Shown in pieces: positions 47,915 through 56,165 of a stretch of DNA of 64,000 nt. The notes under the pieces were generated by a model. It saw only the letters and a list, made by a program, of their open reading frames with translations. It had not been told where the DNA came from and did not search any database. Source of the DNA: Thaumasiovibrio occultus (GTDB lineage: Bacteria > Pseudomonadota > Gammaproteobacteria > Enterobacterales > Vibrionaceae); assembly GCA_019703815.1 (NCBI GenBank), contig AP023053.1:668995-732994 (forward strand), in the 5' to 3' direction. The first letter of the stretch is position 1, and the number at the start of each line of letters is the position of its first letter. The translations under genes and the position numbers were made by a program.

Positions 47915-49912
47915 GTTATACGCCTAGTCAATTACACTCAGCATCCCTCATGGAAATTTATGTACTTTAGTGAAATATATATTGATAATTTTAAAACCCT
48001 GAGAAAGATTAAAATTCATTTAAATAGTGAATTAAATGTTTTTACAGGTACAAATAATGCTGGAAAAACAACAATATTGTAGGCTCTTGCTCTATGGAAT
48101 GAATGCTTTAGGACATTAATTACTAAAGCACAAAAAGCAGATTCCAAAAATGACATAAGGAAAGGTGATTTTCGATTAGGCAAAAAAAAACAATAACTAC
48201 ATAGATCACCGCTCAATTACATCGGTACGTACCTCTAGATATGAAGATATCTTTTATGAAATGGATGTAAGTAATCAAATTGTAATTTCTGTAAAACTTG
48301 TTGGTGATAATTTTAAACTAAACATCCCCATTCGTATAAAATCAGCAAATGGAGGTAATTATCTTATTTATCTCGATCAACATGATGAATTTGACTTTCC
48401 GACTTTCAATTCAAACCTTAATTTGCCAACTCCTTTCTCTGCCACCTATGCATCACCAGTAGCTGCATTAGTTTCAGATGAAAAATACGTGACTCACCCT
48501 CAAGCTAACCAACAAATCTTGTCAATGAGATCATTTTTAGCTCTAAGAAATCGAATTGATAAGCTGACTCCAAATCTAATTATACAAATTTCGAAAGTGA
48601 TGTTTCTTATATTTTATTTGAATCAAAACACAGCGTTAGTTTTGAAGTTATTGGTGATATAAATAAGGATGTTAAAGTGGATGTCAATGTTTATTTCGTA
48701 AACCAAAGTACGGCGAAAGATATTTCTTTTCTTGGCAGTGGGGCACTACAGATAATAGATTTAATGTTGGCCATATATGAAGAACGCTCTGATCTTAATT
48801 TAATTATTTTAGATGAGCCAGATTCGCATATTCATAGAGACATTCAGAAAAGACTCATTGAAGTGTTAGTGAGAAATGCTTTAAAATCTCAAGTTTTTCT
48901 AACAACACATAATGAAAACCTAATTCGCGCCACGAAACCAAAATATATTTCACATTAGTAATTCTGGTGATGGTCACAATATTTTGGAAATTAAGCCTAT
49001 CACTGACAGTAACCCTAAAGGCTTAAAAGTAGGAATTCAACCATCGGGTAAATCGAAGGTTATCAAGGCGTTAGGCAACAGTGACTCACTAGATATATTG
49101 GACTGTCTAGAAGCTAAAAAATCATTTTTGTGGAAGGAGAAGATGACGCTCTTTATATAAGAAATATTTACGAGAAAGTAAGAAGCAAATCTCTAGATGA
49201 TTATATCTTCTGGTCTTTAAATGGCTTAGATACGTTTATCGAGTGTATAAACCATTACAAAGGCTTTTTCCAAATTATTGCTAATGGGTATAATTTATGG
49301 AGTAAAACCATGTCTGTTATAGATGCTGATTATATGACTAACGATCAAAGACAAAAACTTTCTGAACAGTTACAGCAAAAAGTGGGCTTACCTTCATTTA
49401 TTTGGCTTGAGTACACAATCGAGTCTTCAATACTTTCAGATATAGGCGCATTTAGCCAATTAATTTATAGGGTGCTGCTTGATAATGAAGTCAATATTGA
49501 TATTGGGCTGTGGAGAAAACCGTTACTAAAATTATAAATCAACACTGTAAAGATACCTTAAACTTATTAAATTAAAATGAAGAGCTTCAACAGAAAATAT
49601 CAGGTCAAATTTTAAATAGAAATCAAAAATGGGATAATTACGTCGGTATAAAAAATTTATTTCCAGGCGGGGTTCAAAATCACCTAATTAATTACCAAAG
49701 TTATGCGAGACCATTGTTGCAAAATGGTTACTGTACACACATGACGGGAAAGGATGAATTAAAACTAATTACAAACAAGGTTTTGAATCATTTTGGGTTA
49801 GAAATCGATTATGCACCATTGTCAGTATTTGAATATCTATTAAATTATTATGATAACTCAATTCAAATAGATTCTTGGCAGCGGCTTGCCAATTTCGTTG
49901 ACGGCGTATAAT
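47915..49912 (+). mobile_element. Gene cassette C carrying a decayed OLD-type nuclease gene
   Basis: It opens with the core gttatac (47915-47921) directly after the insertion sequence and ends with gtataat (49906-49912), which differs from the expected partner gtataac by one base. At about 2 kb it is large for a cassette. Base composition is clearly more AT-rich than the flanking chromosome. Confidence 0.65.
47960..49911 (+). pseudogene. OLD-family ATPase/TOPRIM nuclease, multiply broken
   Basis: Read across frames, the region encodes about 640 residues of one protein. From ATG 47960: MYFSEIYIDNFKTLRKI and Walker A GTNNAGKTTI. Later pieces: SFLGSGALQIIDLML (signature), LIILDEPDSHIHRD (Walker B/D-loop), VFLTTHNENLI (switch His). 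Then comes a TOPRIM part with FVEGEDDALYI and MSVIDADYM. This is the OLD layout, an ABC-type ATPase plus nuclease used in phage defence. Lesions: stop TAG at 48080; extra A in the run 48182-48190; shifts near 48590 and 48950; a lost A near 49120; a shift near 49515; stop TAA at 49573. The longest surviving frames are 48261-48662, 48677-48958, 49130-49537 and 49714-49911. It cannot give a full protein. Confidence 0.82.
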
Positions 49913-50007
49913 AAGTGCCTAAACCAAAGGACGCAAAACAGCAGGTTTGCGCTCCTTCGTCGCTAAATTTAGCCTGCTATTTTGCGCCGGTTAGGCAAGC
50001 GTTATGC
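49906..50007 (+). repeat. attC site between cassettes C and D
   Basis: About 102 bases. Inverse core gtataat, inner arms gcctaaacc/ggttaggc with one extrahelical base, a central imperfect hairpin gcaaaacagcagg/cctgctattttgc, and the core gttatgc (50001-50007). Confidence 0.85.
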
Positions 50008-50335
50008 CATTTAAGGAGAGAAAATGTTCGCAGATCAAATAGAATGTTATCAAGCAGTTTGCGATGAGCTTGTTCAAGTAATCAACGATGAATGGGATTC
50101 GATTGAAATTGAAGCTAAATATAGTGGCCAAAGTTCAATCGACATAACAGCAGTTTATCTCAACCGTAAAGGCCGTCATCCTATTCTTAATTTTGTTATG
50201 GTTCCCAGGTATTTCTTCGAGCTAGCGCGCTTAGTAAGCACTGAAGATAAAGGTTTGTATAAAGTTTGCAATTTTAAGTTGGATTGTACAGGTAAATTCA
50301 ATGTGGATTTTGAATATTAATTGCTCTGTGCATTA
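50001..50335 (+). mobile_element. Gene cassette D, last of the cluster
   Basis: It begins at the core gttatgc and contains one ORF. The expected inverse core would be gcataac; gcattac occurs a few bases after the stop codon (50329-50335), but no further attC arms can be found, so its attC looks lost. This is the right edge of the cluster. Confidence 0.5.
50024..50320 (+). CDS. Cassette-borne YezG/DUF600-like putative immunity protein
   Basis: 98 residues with a strong aaggag site before ATG 50024. The pattern IECYQAVCDELVQVINDEWDSIEIEAKYSG, a middle ELARLVSTEDKGLYKVCNFKLDCTGKFNVDFEY, with an acidic overall charge and the C-terminal G-K-F-x-x-x-F-E-Y, recalls DUF600/YezG-type immunity proteins. 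No toxin gene is next to it, so it may be an orphan immunity cassette. The assignment is tentative. Confidence 0.55.
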   Translation: MFADQIECYQAVCDELVQVINDEWDSIEIEAKYSGQSSIDITAVYLNRKGRHPILNFVMVPRYFFELARLVSTEDKGLYKVCNFKLDCTGKFNVDFEY

Positions 50336-50392
50336 CAAATGCCAAACATAATCTATAGCGCATATCCACAAAAAGCGATTAAACCGTTAGTT

Positions 50393-50423
50393 AAAAAAGA
50401 GAGTGAACCGTCTGGCCACTCTC
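50393..50423 (-). terminator. Rho-independent terminator of the manB operon
   Basis: gagagtg (50399-50405) pairs with cactctc (50417-50423); in the minus direction a T-run follows (aaaaaa at 50393-50398). It marks the end of the minus-strand polysaccharide operon. Confidence 0.7.
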
Positions 50424-50487
50424 CTCTCTTTCCCATTTTGCTTAGTGTATTACTTTGCTTCTTGCGCTAAGTTAGCCCATTTAATGG

Positions 50488-51861
50488 CTATTGATATCGG
50501 ACTAAAAACCGCGATAACTCTTGCACTTTGTCGGACACTGCGCTGCTGTCACCTCGCGTTTCTAGATTGAGTCGGATCAGTGGCTCGGTATTGGATGCGC
50601 GAACATTAAAACGCCAGTCGCTGAACACTAAACTGACCCCATCTTGATAGTCGATATTGACGGCATCTTTGCCATAGCACTGCGCTAACTCTTTAATGGC
50701 TTTGGCCGGATCGGCCACTTTGAAGTTCACTTCATCCGAGGCGGGAAAACGAATGGCATAGTCCATGGTTAGCTTTGACAACGGGCATGACAAGCGGCTC
50801 AACAGTTCAACCACGAGTAGCCACGGAAGCATGCCGCTGTCACAGTAACCAAAGTCACGGAAATAGTGGTGCGCACTAACCTCACCGCCATAAATCGCAT
50901 CTTCATCACGCATTTTCGCTTTGATAAAGGCATGGCCAACGCGCGCTTCTACCGCTCGCCCTCCTAATTCACCCGCGATATGCTGCGTATTCCAATACAG
51001 CCGCGAGTCATGAATCACCGCGCCACCGTTTTGTTTACGCAAAAAGCAGTCTGCTAACAAGCCAACCACATAGTAGTTGTCGACAAAATCGCCGTTTTCA
51101 TCAAAGAAGAAGCAGCGATCAAAATCGCCGTCCCACGCTATCCCAAAATCAGCCTTGTTAGCGACCACCGCGTGACTAGTCACATGACGATTTTCTGGCA
51201 GCAACGGATTAGGCACACCGTTAGGGAAATGCCCATCGGGCTCTTCTCTGATAGGAATAAATTCAATCGGTACTTTAGCTAGGTTAAATCTCGCTTGTAT
51301 GCCCGCCAACACTAAGCCCGCGACACCGTTGCCCGGATCAACCACAATACGTAGCGGACGAATATTGCTAAGATCCACGGTACTCAAGATATGTTCGATA
51401 TAGCAATCTCGGTGTTGCAGCATGCAGTAGCGCCCTTGGGTTCGCATCGGCACGTCTTCAAATGAGCGATCACAAAACGCGGCGATCTCGTTAAGACCGT
51501 TTTCTGCACTGATCGGTTTTGCGCCACGGCCCACCAGCTTCATGCCGTTGTATTCCGCCGGATTATGGCTTGCTGTCACCATGATCCCGCCATCAAAACC
51601 ATAGTGAAAGGTCGAAAAGTAGACTTCCTCCGTCCCGACCAAACCTATATCAATCGCGTTAGCACCCTCACGCCTGAGACCTTGGCAAATGGCGTTCTTC
51701 AAAGCCGGTGATGACAACCTCATATCCCCACCGACAACCACGTCTTTTGCTTTGGTAACGACAGCAAAGGCTCTTCCAAGGCGATACGCTAATTCTGTAT
51801 CGACACCTTGACCCAGCTTGCCACGAATATCATTGGTATTAAAACAGCGACCATAACTCAT
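50488..51861 (-). CDS. manB: Phosphomannomutase
   Basis: The start ATG 51861 is selected for aaagg seven bases upstream and because it clears the preceding manC stop; the frame extends to 51900. 457 residues. It converts mannose-6-phosphate to mannose-1-phosphate. Visible: FNTNDIRGKLG, the phosphoserine loop GIMVTASHNPAEYNGMKL, the Mg loop IAWDGDFDRCFFFDENGDF, the sugar-binding GGEVSAHHYFRD and the phosphate-binding RASNTEPLIRLNLE. Length matches ManB/CpsG. It is the last gene of the minus-strand operon and works with ManC to make GDP-mannose. Confidence 0.93.
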   Translation of the reverse strand: MSYGRCFNTNDIRGKLGQGVDTELAYRLGRAFAVVTKAKDVVVGGDMRLSSPALKNAICQGLRREGANAIDIGLVGTEEVYFSTFHYGFDGGIMVTASHNPAEYNGMKLVGRGAKPISAENGLNEIAAFCDRSFEDVPMRTQGRYCMLQHRDCYIEHILSTVDLSNIRPLRIVVDPGNGVAGLVLAGIQARFNLAKVPIEFIPIREEPDGHFPNGVPNPLLPENRHVTSHAVVANKADFGIAWDGDFDRCFFFDENGDFVDNYYVVGLLADCFLRKQNGGAVIHDSRLYWNTQHIAGELGGRAVEARVGHAFIKAKMRDEDAIYGGEVSAHHYFRDFGYCDSGMLPWLLVVELLSRLSCPLSKLTMDYAIRFPASDEVNFKVADPAKAIKELAQCYGKDAVNIDYQDGVSLVFSDWRFNVRASNTEPLIRLNLETRGDSSAVSDKVQELSRFLVRYQ

Positions 51862-51871
51862 ATGCGTGCCT

Positions 51872-53398
51872 TTATTCTGGACGGAAAATGTCACTCTCAT
51901 CTAAGTAAGTTCCGGTCCACACCTCGACCATTACCAGAGGAATGCTGCCCGGATTTTCAAAACTGTGGGACACCCCTTTCGGGATATATGTTGATTCATT
52001 CTCAGTGACTAAATAACACTGTTCACCTTGCCAAACTTGCGCAACGCCACTGACAACAATCCAATGCTCGGCGCGATGATAATGAATTTGTCGCGCCGTA
52101 CTCTGCCCGGGTGACACCGTCACCTTCTTCACTTTGTAATTTTCGCCTTCAGCCAAGGTGTCTGAACCACCCCACAGCCGAAACACATGTTTATGCTCAT
52201 TGAGCTCGGCGCGTTCACTGTGTTGTAGCTTGGCGACTATCTCTTTCACTGATTGCGCTTTACTGCGATCCGCCACCAGCAACGCATCCTTGGTTTCCAC
52301 TATCACCAAATCCCGACAGCCTATTGCCGCGACCAAGCGACTTTGCGATGAGATAAAGCAATCTTGCGTGTCATTGGCGACGACATCACCCCACACCACA
52401 TTGTTGTCGTGATTGCGCTCAGCGATATCCCACAAGGCTTCCCAGTTACCCACATCACTCCACGCCACAGACAATGGCAATACCACCGCACTATCGGTTT
52501 TTTCCATTACGGCGTAGTCAATGGAGTCGGAGGGACATTGGGTAAATGCCTCTGCGTTGGGGCGAACAAAGGTCATATCCTGCACCTGTGTCGCCATTGC
52601 CTGCTCGCAAGCGTGATAAATATCAGGGTGCCATTGCTGTAATTCGGCGAGATAGCGAGTGGCTTTAAACAAGAACATGCCACTGTTCCAGCTATATTCT
52701 CCCGTTGAAATATAAGAAAGCGCGGTCGCATGATCGGGTTTTTCGACAAACTGGCGAACCTGATAAGCCCCGCCGCCACATGGCTCGCCTCGACGGATAT
52801 AACCGTAACCAGTATGGGGCGAACTGGCGTTGATACCAAAGGTGACCAAATCACCGCGCTCAGCCAGCACTGCTGCTTGTTCTATTTGCTGGCAAAACCG
52901 TTGGCGGTCACGCACCGCATGATCGGACGGCAATACCAACAACAAAGCATCACCCTGCGCTTTCACCACATGCAGCGCTGCCAACGCGATAGCAGGCGCA
53001 GTATTTCGCCCTTCTGGCTCTAAAATCACCGTCGCGTCAGCCAGTTGCTGCTGTTTTAGCTGTTCTATGACATCGAAGCGTTGCGCCTCCCCCGACACCA
53101 CCAAAGGAACGCGAGCATCCAACGGCGCTACGCGATTAAGCGTTTGTTGAAACAGCGACATTTGATTATCGAATTTTTGAAATTGTTTCGGCGACAAGGT
53201 GCGAGACTGCGGCCACAATCGCGTGCCACTGCCCCCTGCCAATATCACTGGCTGGATCTGTATAGGTAGGCGTGATGTGCTTGCTATGCCTTGTTCATGC
53301 TCAAAAAATGGTTCCCGCGACTCCCGATGTTGTCCGATCGCCGCTTCACTCGTTACATCAGAGTCGTCGTTTTTGTCTTGCTTGTTATTATCATGCAT
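51872..53398 (-). CDS. manC: Mannose-1-phosphate guanylyltransferase / mannose-6-phosphate isomerase
   Basis: The start ATG 53398 has gaggag about seven bases upstream and overlaps the stop of the ligase gene by 8 bases. 508 residues with a polar N-terminal extension of about 45. The nucleotidyltransferase part begins QPVILAGGSGTRLWPQSRTLSPKQF and has VEKPDHATA and YSWNSGMFLF. The C-terminal isomerase/cupin part has RQIHYHRAEHWIVVSG and ESTYIPKGVSHSFENPG. It makes GDP-mannose from mannose-1-phosphate and GTP, and can make the mannose-6-phosphate that feeds ManB. Confidence 0.94.
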   Translation of the reverse strand: MHDNNKQDKNDDSDVTSEAAIGQHRESREPFFEHEQGIASTSRLPIQIQPVILAGGSGTRLWPQSRTLSPKQFQKFDNQMSLFQQTLNRVAPLDARVPLVVSGEAQRFDVIEQLKQQQLADATVILEPEGRNTAPAIALAALHVVKAQGDALLLVLPSDHAVRDRQRFCQQIEQAAVLAERGDLVTFGINASSPHTGYGYIRRGEPCGGGAYQVRQFVEKPDHATALSYISTGEYSWNSGMFLFKATRYLAELQQWHPDIYHACEQAMATQVQDMTFVRPNAEAFTQCPSDSIDYAVMEKTDSAVVLPLSVAWSDVGNWEALWDIAERNHDNNVVWGDVVANDTQDCFISSQSRLVAAIGCRDLVIVETKDALLVADRSKAQSVKEIVAKLQHSERAELNEHKHVFRLWGGSDTLAEGENYKVKKVTVSPGQSTARQIHYHRAEHWIVVSGVAQVWQGEQCYLVTENESTYIPKGVSHSFENPGSIPLVMVEVWTGTYLDESDIFRPE

Positions 53399-54788
53399 AG
53401 GAAGACTCCTCTGGTGATGACGTTCGTCCGGCATCGCGATACGCGCCTTGTGTTTGCTGCCCACTTTGCCAAACCTGGTCGCCATTTCTCGTGCGTTTTA
53501 AATGGGCATCCGCCCATTCACTGTTAACAAAATAGAGCGCGGCCGTTAGCGCGACTAAAATCCAGAAAAATTCGAAATAGGCCAACGACAGCGCCGCGCC
53601 TGTGGTGCAGTACGCAATAATTGATAGCAGCAACATCTTCGATAATGACGACATCCATTTCACTTCCGGGCTACGCCGCCCACGCCGTTGGATCACCGAC
53701 AATTTCAATACCGTGATGCCAATGACAGTCATAAACATGCCAAAGCCGATAAAGCCATGATCACCGAGCACTTGAAAATAGATACTGTGCGCAGCTTTAC
53801 CCCGTTCGCCCGGCGGTGGCGTTTCAAAGAAGTCAACGCGGTCAAGATCGGCCGATTTAGATATCCATATTTCAGACACTTCCGCTGCTTTGAATCCCCC
53901 GCCAGTAAGCGGCCGGTCGAGCGCAATGAGTGTGTGGATCTTCCAAGCATTGAGCCGCCCTGCAAATGATTTATCATCCACCGCCGCCGTCTCTATGGTG
54001 TCCATCCGGTTGAACCAACGCTCCGGCAAGAGTTGAATCGCCACCGAGCCGACCAAAATAATCGCAATCAACGACAGGATTTTTTGGTTGCTCTTAAGCC
54101 AGAAATAACCGCCGACAACGATCAGCCCAATCAACCCTCCTCGCGAATGGGTGCCTAAAATAGCCAGCACACAAATAGCACACACGCCCATTAGCCCAAG
54201 CTTGATCAGTTTGGTTTTGGTCTCGCCCATCAAATAGACCATTAAAGGTAAGGTCATACACAAAGCGGCGGCGAGGTGGTTGTTGTCTTCGATTAGATGG
54301 CCGGTTGGCCCTTTGATCCGATGCCCGCCCAGTGAAGCAAGAAACTTGAGTCCTTCGACAAAGCCATAAAAGCCCACCGACAGCGCAATCATCCAGATGA
54401 TCAGATTAAATTCACGACGCTCTCGCACAATCGCTGCCGTACATACGGTGATGATCATGACCTTGGTAAAATTACTCCAACTGGTCCACATCAGGACTTG
54501 ATTTGAGATGCCAAGATAGGAAGTGATGGTCGTCAGTAGCCAAAAACAGGCGATGATGACAAAAGTGAAACTGAAAAACTGCTTTGGCTTGGGTGAACTG
54601 AACAGCAAACTGAGTAACGTGAGCCCAGCATACAGGCTGTTGTAACTCACGGATTCGCCAAGATTATGTAACCAATGCACCGGCACAAAAAAGCCGGTCC
54701 AGACCCAAAGCGCCAAGGCAATATAGTGCCGACGCAAAGCAAAATAGATCATGGGTAACTGCAGCGCTAAGAACAGGAGATCTCTCAT
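53391..54788 (-). CDS. Membrane O-glycosylation ligase of the exosortase-associated type
   Basis: 465 residues with about eleven membrane helices. It belongs to the Wzy/WaaL O-antigen ligase fold. The segment HRIKGPTGHLIEDNNHLAAALCMTLPLMVYL and the Arg-containing GTHSRGGLIGLIVV, followed by a large periplasmic loop with GGGFKAAE and GERGKAAHSIYFQVLGDHGFIG, fit the subfamily called PEP-CTERM/exosortase A-associated O-glycosylation ligase (TIGR03097). It would polymerise or transfer undecaprenyl-linked sugar chains at the periplasmic face. The start overlaps the stop of the 35-residue gene before it and its own stop overlaps manC. Confidence 0.85.
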   Translation of the reverse strand: MRDLLFLALQLPMIYFALRRHYIALALWVWTGFFVPVHWLHNLGESVSYNSLYAGLTLLSLLFSSPKPKQFFSFTFVIIACFWLLTTITSYLGISNQVLMWTSWSNFTKVMIITVCTAAIVRERREFNLIIWMIALSVGFYGFVEGLKFLASLGGHRIKGPTGHLIEDNNHLAAALCMTLPLMVYLMGETKTKLIKLGLMGVCAICVLAILGTHSRGGLIGLIVVGGYFWLKSNQKILSLIAIILVGSVAIQLLPERWFNRMDTIETAAVDDKSFAGRLNAWKIHTLIALDRPLTGGGFKAAEVSEIWISKSADLDRVDFFETPPPGERGKAAHSIYFQVLGDHGFIGFGMFMTVIGITVLKLSVIQRRGRRSPEVKWMSSLSKMLLLSIIAYCTTGAALSLAYFEFFWILVALTAALYFVNSEWADAHLKRTRNGDQVWQSGQQTQGAYRDAGRTSSPEESSYA

Positions 54789-54892
54789 TGTTTCTCCTTC
54801 GATTCGCGCTCACGCACGTCATCTTGTAGCGTCAGAAAACAGGCAACAACAACCGCAATCACTACGGTTAAAAACAGCACCGACTCAATCAT
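54785..54892 (-). CDS. 35-residue single-pass membrane protein in the polysaccharide operon
   Basis: ATG 54892 follows ggag with about 8-9 bases spacing, just after the stop of the glycosyltransferase gene. Its stop TGA shares bases with the ATG of the ligase gene (atga overlap). The product is one membrane helix, MIESVLFLTVVIAVVVACFL, then a charged tail QDDVRERESKEKQ. Tight coupling on both sides makes it a real gene rather than a gap. No family was recognised. It could be a small subunit of the ligase or polymerase. Confidence 0.68.
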   Translation of the reverse strand: MIESVLFLTVVIAVVVACFLTLQDDVRERESKEKQ

Positions 54893-54896
54893 AGGG

Positions 54897-56036
54897 TCAA
54901 CTCCATGCTAGCTCCTCGATACCGTAAACTTGGCGATAGCGCGCTGCCATCTCCTGATGGCTAAAATGGGCAAGCGCATGGTTGCGCGAGCATTTCGCCA
55001 TTTCGGCAACCTCTTGTGGCGAGGCAAATAACCGTAGAAAACTCTGAGTTAGTCCCTTTAAATCCTGATCGGCAACCAGTATTCCGGTACGCCCATTACT
55101 GACAACTTCCGGCACCCCGCCAACTGCTGTCGCCACGACGGGCAACCCGCTCGCCATCGCCTCTAGAACCGTTAACGGCACACCTTCTGCCAAGGACGTT
55201 AATGTGAAGAGGTCAAAACCTTGATAGTAGGCTTTCACGCCTCGTTGCTCGCCATGAAAACAGATGTTGGCGATCGGATTTTGCCCCGCAAAGCGTTCTA
55301 ATGCTTCACGCTCTGGACCATCGCCGACCAGATGCAGCTCACTCTGCGTTGCGAACGTTTGGTTTTGCTCACACGCATTAATATAGGCGCGGAGTAATAA
55401 ATGTTGATTTTTGACCGCTTGCAAGCGCGCGATGTGACCGATCCGAAACTTGGTTGCCTCCAATGGCACGGGCTTGTCTTGGTCTACGGCGTGGCGATTG
55501 ACCGGCGAGAAATAGTTGGTATCAATCCCGTTGATGATCAGCGCTACCTTATTGGATGTTATCCCGACGTCGTCCACCAGCCACGTCGCCAAGTCGTTCG
55601 ATACCGCCACAAATTGGTCGATAATCGGGCTGCATAATCGGCGCAATAAACGGTATTTTGTTACCGACCCATCTAAATCAAACACATCGCGTCCATGCTC
55701 GGCATGAATGCGTCGAGGCACGCCTGCCAACTTTGCAATCCACTGATACTCTATAGTGGCAATGTTGTAGCTGTTCACTACATCCGGCTTAACGTCACGC
55801 AGTACCTGATAGAGCGCTCGATGGGTTGTCCAACTGTGGCCTTTCGCCTTGTTTAGCGTTATCACGTTAACGTCTGAAGGCAGCTCGTTCACTAGCTCAC
55901 CGGCGCTACGGAGCGATACTATGCTGTGTTTAACATCATCACCCAGCCACGCGATCAGATTAACAATCACGCGCTCCAGCCCACCGGTATGAAAACTGTT
56001 TACTAAATGACACACATGCACACTAATGCTCTCCAC
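54897..56036 (-). CDS. Glycosyltransferase, PEP-CTERM/exosortase-associated sugar transferase type
   Basis: 379 residues, GT-B fold of the GT4 group. The start has VCHLVNSFHTGGLERVIVNLIAWL. The middle HAEHGRDVFDLDGSVTKYRLLRR and VAVSNDLATWLVDDVGI, then NGIDTNYFSP, closely follow the family named sugar transferase, PEP-CTERM/EpsH1 system associated (TIGR03088). The C-terminal domain has the nucleotide-sugar motif TSLAEGVPLTVLEAMASGLPVVATAVGGVPEVV. It would add a sugar, possibly mannose from the GDP-mannose made here, on the cytoplasmic side. It is the first gene of the minus-strand operon and divergent from prsK. Confidence 0.87.
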   Translation of the reverse strand: MESISVHVCHLVNSFHTGGLERVIVNLIAWLGDDVKHSIVSLRSAGELVNELPSDVNVITLNKAKGHSWTTHRALYQVLRDVKPDVVNSYNIATIEYQWIAKLAGVPRRIHAEHGRDVFDLDGSVTKYRLLRRLCSPIIDQFVAVSNDLATWLVDDVGITSNKVALIINGIDTNYFSPVNRHAVDQDKPVPLEATKFRIGHIARLQAVKNQHLLLRAYINACEQNQTFATQSELHLVGDGPEREALERFAGQNPIANICFHGEQRGVKAYYQGFDLFTLTSLAEGVPLTVLEAMASGLPVVATAVGGVPEVVSNGRTGILVADQDLKGLTQSFLRLFASPQEVAEMAKCSRNHALAHFSHQEMAARYRQVYGIEELAWS

Positions 56037-56165
56037 ATTGGCATATGAAAGGACGCACTATTAATCTAGATCATAGGCTAAAAAAAACTGTATTAAGATT
56101 TAGAAAGGTTCGAGTCTGCAAGGGCTATCGGCATTTTGTTGATAGCAACGACGAAGGTAAGTGGT

